From the NCBI RefSeq assembly GCF_024679245.1, contig NC_090174.1, forward strand, positions 16,414,933 to 16,478,932: a stretch of 64,000 bases of DNA, read 5' to 3'. Position 1 is the first letter of the stretch, and the number at the start of each line of letters is the position of its first letter. The notes beneath the pieces were generated by a model that was given only the letters and a program-made list of their open reading frames with translations, did not search any database and was not told the DNA's origin. The stretch is from Pseudorasbora parva (taxonomy: Eukaryota; Chordata; Actinopteri; Cypriniformes; Gobionidae). Made by a program: the position numbers and the translations under genes. Below, one piece after another: positions 59,999-64,000 of this stretch.

Positions 59999-62300
59999 TC
60001 AAACTTCCATCCTCTCATCCATCATGGACGATACTTTATTCCAGACAGAGACATCAAGCATCATATGCCTCTTGGTGACTGGTTTTGGCTCTCGCACGAG
60101 CCCCAGGAAATCTTCATGACTGTACCACAGGATGTCATCTTTCAAAGGCCAAAAAAAAAAACGGTTAACTCCAATGATAGACATTGTTTTCACCTGGAAA
60201 GACTCTTCATCGACATCCTGAACAACACCTGGGTAGGCCTCCCCATCATAACAGACCACACACCATTCTCCCACCAAAGACATGGTTATTTCAGGCGTTG
60301 TATTGAGCATCCCTTGGCATGGCTTTATAGTGGTTTTCTGTGCTTTGTTGAGGACCACAGACTCAGGGGCAAAGCAGAGGCAATCTTCAGGAGCTGAGCA
60401 GAAACAGCTTAGGATTCGCCAGTTGATGTGCCAGACTTGGTGGTAAAAATCTACAAACAAAAACACAACAGTCATAATTTCACACAACACAAATATAAAC
60501 TAAACGAAAACACTTTGGACTGTTGTACTGCTTGTGTGCTGTGTGCTCAAGCTTACCTGGTGGATTTTCATTGTATCACATAAAGTTTCAAGCTGGTCTG
60601 GTATAGATCTGTCATATTCTTCTATCTCACTTTCAGTGATGTAGAAGAGCTTGATTTTTGACTTCTCTTCAATCAGCTTCTCAAAGAACATCCTCCCATC
60701 TGGAATGTCTGTTCCACCTGCAACAAGAACATCTGCCCTCCGTTTTAAGGCTGCACCAACCCCATCAGCTGCACCCTTTCCATGGCCTGCCTCTAGGAAA
60801 TTCCATGTGACCTTTTTAAATCCTAGCTGAAATGGAACAGAGCTGAGAAAGAAGAAATTCTTCTTTGAACGATACTTCGTCGTTGGTCCATTACTTATCA
60901 TGTGCAGTGTGTTCAGAGATGGGATGAGCTCTATGAAGTGAGAGAGTACCGGGCTCAAATGTGTCCATATGGCTGAGGCATCATGTCGCATTGAAGCGGA
61001 GACTGAACAGAAGGATTGAGTACACCATCTCCCGTACAATACACCATGAACTGTATAAGCAACTCCTGTGTGTAGGGATACTTGCTTATGAGAGTCTCCA
61101 AAATGTACAGCCTGTATTTCCAACGAATACTTGCACTGATAATTTTCAGCAAAGTCCACATGGAGAATTACCTATTTTTTTTGAACATTTTCCTTCAGGG
61201 CTTTGTGGGTTGAGTATTGATGTGCAATGTTAAAATAATGATTGCAAAACTTTTTCTTTAAGTGCTACTGTGAAATTGTCCAACAAGTGTTGAATGGTTC
61301 ATTGGATTTGCTCCTTTACTGTTAAGTGTGCAGTTAATGTCACCTTATCACCACCTTTCTTTTTCTCCCTGATTTCAGTTTTGTTCCGCCATTCCATCCA
61401 CTGTGTTTGCTCACCAGGTTCAAATGCTGCAGTTTGTACTGCTTTGTCCTGGCAATGGACACACTCTCTATACATGCAGGCTTTAATTGGACTTTCACAA
61501 CATAGTGAGTGCATAATGTTTTCAATTTTGTTGGTACTAATTACTTTAAGATAAAGCAACTTATCAGCCATGAGTTGGATGTTTGCATGGGTCTTGCATA
61601 AACAGGTATCCCTGTCTTGAATGGAGGGTTTGACAATCCAGAAAGGACGGTTCTCACAGAATTTACTGTATGAGATTTTCACCTGGGGATATTCCTCCTT
61701 GAAACTGTGATACATTCTGAAAAGAGAGTCATTGAGGTAACGCTTCTGCTTTTTGAATTTCTGTCTAGTTATAGTGTCTTTCTTTCCTGTAGTAGCTCGC
61801 GAATTGTTGTCACGTTCCAAGAATTCTTTAATCTTCGCTTTTGTAGTGTTGCTCACCACATGACTGTTTTTTTTCTTCTGGAATACTGAAGATCAGGTGT
61901 CTTTACGTTCTTTCTCAATGGTTTGTAGGATATTCCAAGTTCTTTGTGCGCCGCATACACTAACCGGTACTTCTTCAAAATGTTTCCAGCAATGACCTTT
62001 GATATGATTTGTTTTCCTTTAATTTTCTTTTGATGGTAGGTTTGTCGCAGCTGTGAGACTAATGTGTTATGGAACACAAGAGTCTTCCTGAGATTACCAT
62101 GTCCTCCCCTTATCTGTTTTCTTGCTTTAGCTCTTGGGGACTGATCAGTGGTATGCCTCTTAGTCAGCCTATCTAACCTTTTCCTATACTCATCAACCTT
62201 TTGTAAGGCATTTTCCAGCTTTTTTTGAGACTTTTGAAGATCATAGTAGACCTTTCCTCTGTTTCTGTTGACTTTTTTGCGTTTGCGTTGACTTTTTTTA
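59999..62300 (-). pseudogene. Spliced transposase-like gene, family not identified, decayed
   Basis: Minus strand. 62300-62080 encodes a basic coiled-coil-like start (LQKSQKKLENALQKVDEY). Next come QIISKVIAGNILKKYRL, then after a lesion near 61855 YPQVKISYSKFCENRPFWIV, DRDTCLCKTHANIQ and a Cys-rich CMYRECVHCQ. The core has HVDFAENYQCKY, ISNGPTTKYRSK and FLEAGHGKGAADGVGAALKR, where D, N/D and E sit as a DDE triad might; the second acid reads Asn in SNGP. An intron (60556-60451, GT...AG) follows MKIHQ. The last exon encodes LSCFCSAPEDC and a compact domain, GEWCVVCYDGEAYPGVVQDVDEE, resembling a tudor-like fold. Lesions: TGA at 61299-61301, a frameshift near 61215, a TAG near 61175 and a 1-nt loss just inside the last exon. 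Confidence 0.55.
60451..60556 (-). other. Inferred intron in the transposase-like gene
   Basis: On the minus strand CAG/GTAAGC starts at 60556 and TTTGTTTGTAG ends at 60451. The 106-nt intron joins MKIHQ to IFTTKSGT in phase 0. Confidence 0.55.
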
Positions 62301-63260
62301 TATATAGCAATTCATATTTTTGATTAAAAATGTTATGTAACAAATGACACATTGTGGCTTTATTTCTTTTAATAATCTTAATGTTTCATGACAAAAAAAC
62401 AAAAACAAAAGAGTAAAGTTATGTTATTTACAATGAGGAGGCTACAGGTTACAAAACCAAGTAGTTGTCAGACAGATGTTAAAAACGTGTTTTGTGTTTT
62501 ATATACAGTAGTAGATCACTGTCAAGGTTATTTCAGATAAATACTCGCAAGTGTCCACTAGATGTCGTCATGGAGACGGGTGTCGGGTGTTGTTTCGAAG
62601 CTTTGACACATTTGCTTCAACTGTTTCAGTGCTTCACGAAGCCTCATTCTGCCATCACTAGTATCCAAGCAGCCATAGTCTGAATATGCCTTAAGTTAAC
62701 ATACAGTCGAGAAAGCGATACTCCTGGGTCTTAAAGGGGCAGTAGCCTTTACTGCTGTCTGTTTAATTTCAAAAGGAATCACTCACTGCTCTTGATTGAA
62801 TAGCTTTTGTAAGTTTAATAAGGATTAATATTTAATTTAAACAGTAAAATATGCAGTAATTTTTCATTTTCATATTACTTTATTCAATTTATTTAGGCCT
62901 ACCTTAAAACTGTTAGACCTATCTGAAAAGCCCGAAAAGCATTATTTTATTAGTAGCCTATCTTTGCTCAGTAGTAGTAATTATTTGTGCTGCTGCTTGT
63001 ATTTAAGTTATTTGTTCTTATTTTCTTTATTTTTATTTGACAGTTGTCCTTTTTTCCATGAACATAGCAAATGTACCGAACCATACAGAAACCGTGAACC
63101 TGAAACTGTGAACCTAAAACATACAAACCGAATCGTGAGCAATCTGTACAATGTTCATTTAGAACATTTTCAAAGGGTGCCATGACTGAAAAAAGGTTGG
63201 GAAACACTGGATTAATTAATTAAGTTATCTAGGCTATTTGACATGGCAGCACTTAAACTA
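62301..63260. other. Non-genic stretch with second direct-repeat copy
   Basis: 62728-63040 is the second copy of the 58270-58585 segment. The rest shows no gene. Confidence 0.45.
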
Positions 63261-63732
63261 GGGGTGTTAACAATAATCGATTCGGCGATGCATCGCGATG
63301 CGGGGCATGAACGATTCAGCATCGATGCGGCAAAGTGCCATAATCGATTATGTCACTGTTCATTTTCTGGCGGATGATAAAGTTGTGAAGTTTCAAATAC
63401 TTCCGGTTCCGGGAGAATAACAACAACAACAAGGAAGATGGCAGAGGCGGAGGGAGATGACCGCGATAGACGGGTTATTAAAAACGCGCTAACGACCCGA
63501 GGTGTGTAGGATTGTACGTATATATTTTTTGCACAATAATAAATTAATCTATAATGGCGAAATACGGCGCAATCCACCTTTATTCCACAAGGTGGCAATG
63601 TCTGATACCCAATGATGAAGTGACGTTTCACTCATAGTTACCTCTGACAGAAAACGAAACAATAATTATAATCTGCAAAACTTGAAATGACTCAGTGATT
63701 TACCTCAGAGAGCAAGTACTAAACACAATCAT
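63261..63732. repeat. Left part of another DNA repeat
   Basis: It starts AGGGGTGTTAACAATAATCG with GCGATGCATCGCGATGCG following, an end I associate with fish hAT-like repeats. A short frame ATGGCAGAGGCGGAG (63439) could be a former start. The partner end is not in the window. Confidence 0.4.
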
Positions 63733-63960
63733 ATGTTAGTGTCACTGTCTCTTGATGATGGATGTGGTCAAGAAGCTGTCAGTGATAAAAATATTGATTT
63801 TGAAGACATTGAAAATGAGTTTGGAGAATATGCTGGAGATCGCGAATATGAGGCAGATGCTGAATATACTGGTAAACGAGCTCTGACAAGGTCATATGAT
63901 GATGGTATTAAACATCTGCTCAAACTGAATCCTTCCAAGCTCCAAAAGGTAACGAAATAG
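63733..63960 (+). CDS. Exon-like acidic ORF, unidentified
   Basis: The open frame encodes LDDGCGQEAVSDKNID, an acidic middle (FEDIENEFGEY) and RSYDDGIKHLLKLNPSKLQK. A donor-like CAAAAG/GTAACG lies at about 63945-63950, and an acceptor-like TTTACCTCAG at 63701-63710. The frame's first codon is not ATG (TTG at 63733). It could be an internal exon of a transposase or of a host gene reaching beyond the window. I recognise no domain. Confidence 0.3.
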   Translation: MLVSLSLDDGCGQEAVSDKNIDFEDIENEFGEYAGDREYEADAEYTGKRALTRSYDDGIKHLLKLNPSKLQKVTK

Positions 63961-64000
63961 GTTTTATCTTATTCTTCTGTAGCTGTTACTCTAAAATCAG

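Larger units (their letters stand above)
56576..63209. mobile_element. hAT-like termini bounding a 6.6-kb composite
   Basis: Ends CAGTGTTTCCTAAC and, inverted, CAGTGTTTCCCAAC. Flanks GATTAATC (56568-56575) and GATTAATT (63210-63217) match at seven of eight bases. Inside are a PIF-like MITE, two diverged direct copies of a 300-bp segment (58270-58585, 62728-63040) and a transposase-like pseudogene that is not a typical hAT enzyme. It may be one hAT element with insertions, or the ends of two copies. Confidence 0.5.

Overview
The window looks like teleost fish DNA, most probably cyprinid. The evidence is L2-type LINEs, DIRS-type tyrosine-recombinase retrotransposons, Ty3/Gypsy elements, hAT, PIF/Harbinger-like and Tc1 DNA transposons, CA/CT/TA microsatellites, and one vertebrate exon (claudin-15-like, 28939-29103). 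The claudin exon is the only host coding sequence I recognise. Most of the rest is transposon sequence, much of it nested, and most longer open frames are transposon genes or their relics.

Layout. 1-3691: minus-strand Ty3/Gypsy element whose gag-protease frame is open to the window edge. Its leader carries an hAT element with a perfect 8-bp target duplication. 3785-7145: small repeats and an internally deleted L2. 7465-12395: a relic Gypsy protease split by a 4.6-kb DIRS element (7741-12307). 13225-19850: a DIRS recombinase fragment broken by a PIF-like element (itself carrying an hAT) and by an hAT that carries a solo LTR that carries a long-inverted-repeat element. 20855-25002: L2-type LINE pieces, one with part of its own tail copied into its ORF. 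25147-27928: LTR-flanked Gypsy element with GATAC target duplications. 27940-28760: Rex1-like LINE. 28939-29103: claudin exon. 30424-35551: second DIRS element, with an open gag, no recognisable polymerase or recombinase, and a hairpin-rich interior.

37080-44870: L2 pieces, then a near full-length minus-strand L2 split by a PIF/Harbinger-like element and a 1.7-kb LTR. 45136-47106: TIR transposon with a tRNA-like stretch. 47107-50870: decayed Gypsy gag-pol. 51347-52558: hAT. 53072-54514: Tc1. 54850-55790: L1-like fragment. 56576-63209: interval bounded by hAT-like ends, containing a PIF-like MITE and a decayed spliced transposase-like gene of a family I cannot name. 63250-64000: start of another transposon and an exon-like acidic ORF.

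The insertions give internal checks. Removing the inserted element plus one target copy restores the host element's reading frame at four sites: DIRS in the Gypsy protease, the PIF-like element and the LTR in the L2, and the PIF-like element in the DIRS recombinase. The most unusual item is the DIRS element that kept its termini, internal complementary region and gag but carries about 3 kb of GC-rich, hairpin-dense sequence where the enzymes should be. All family names rest on motif recognition by eye; no searches were run.
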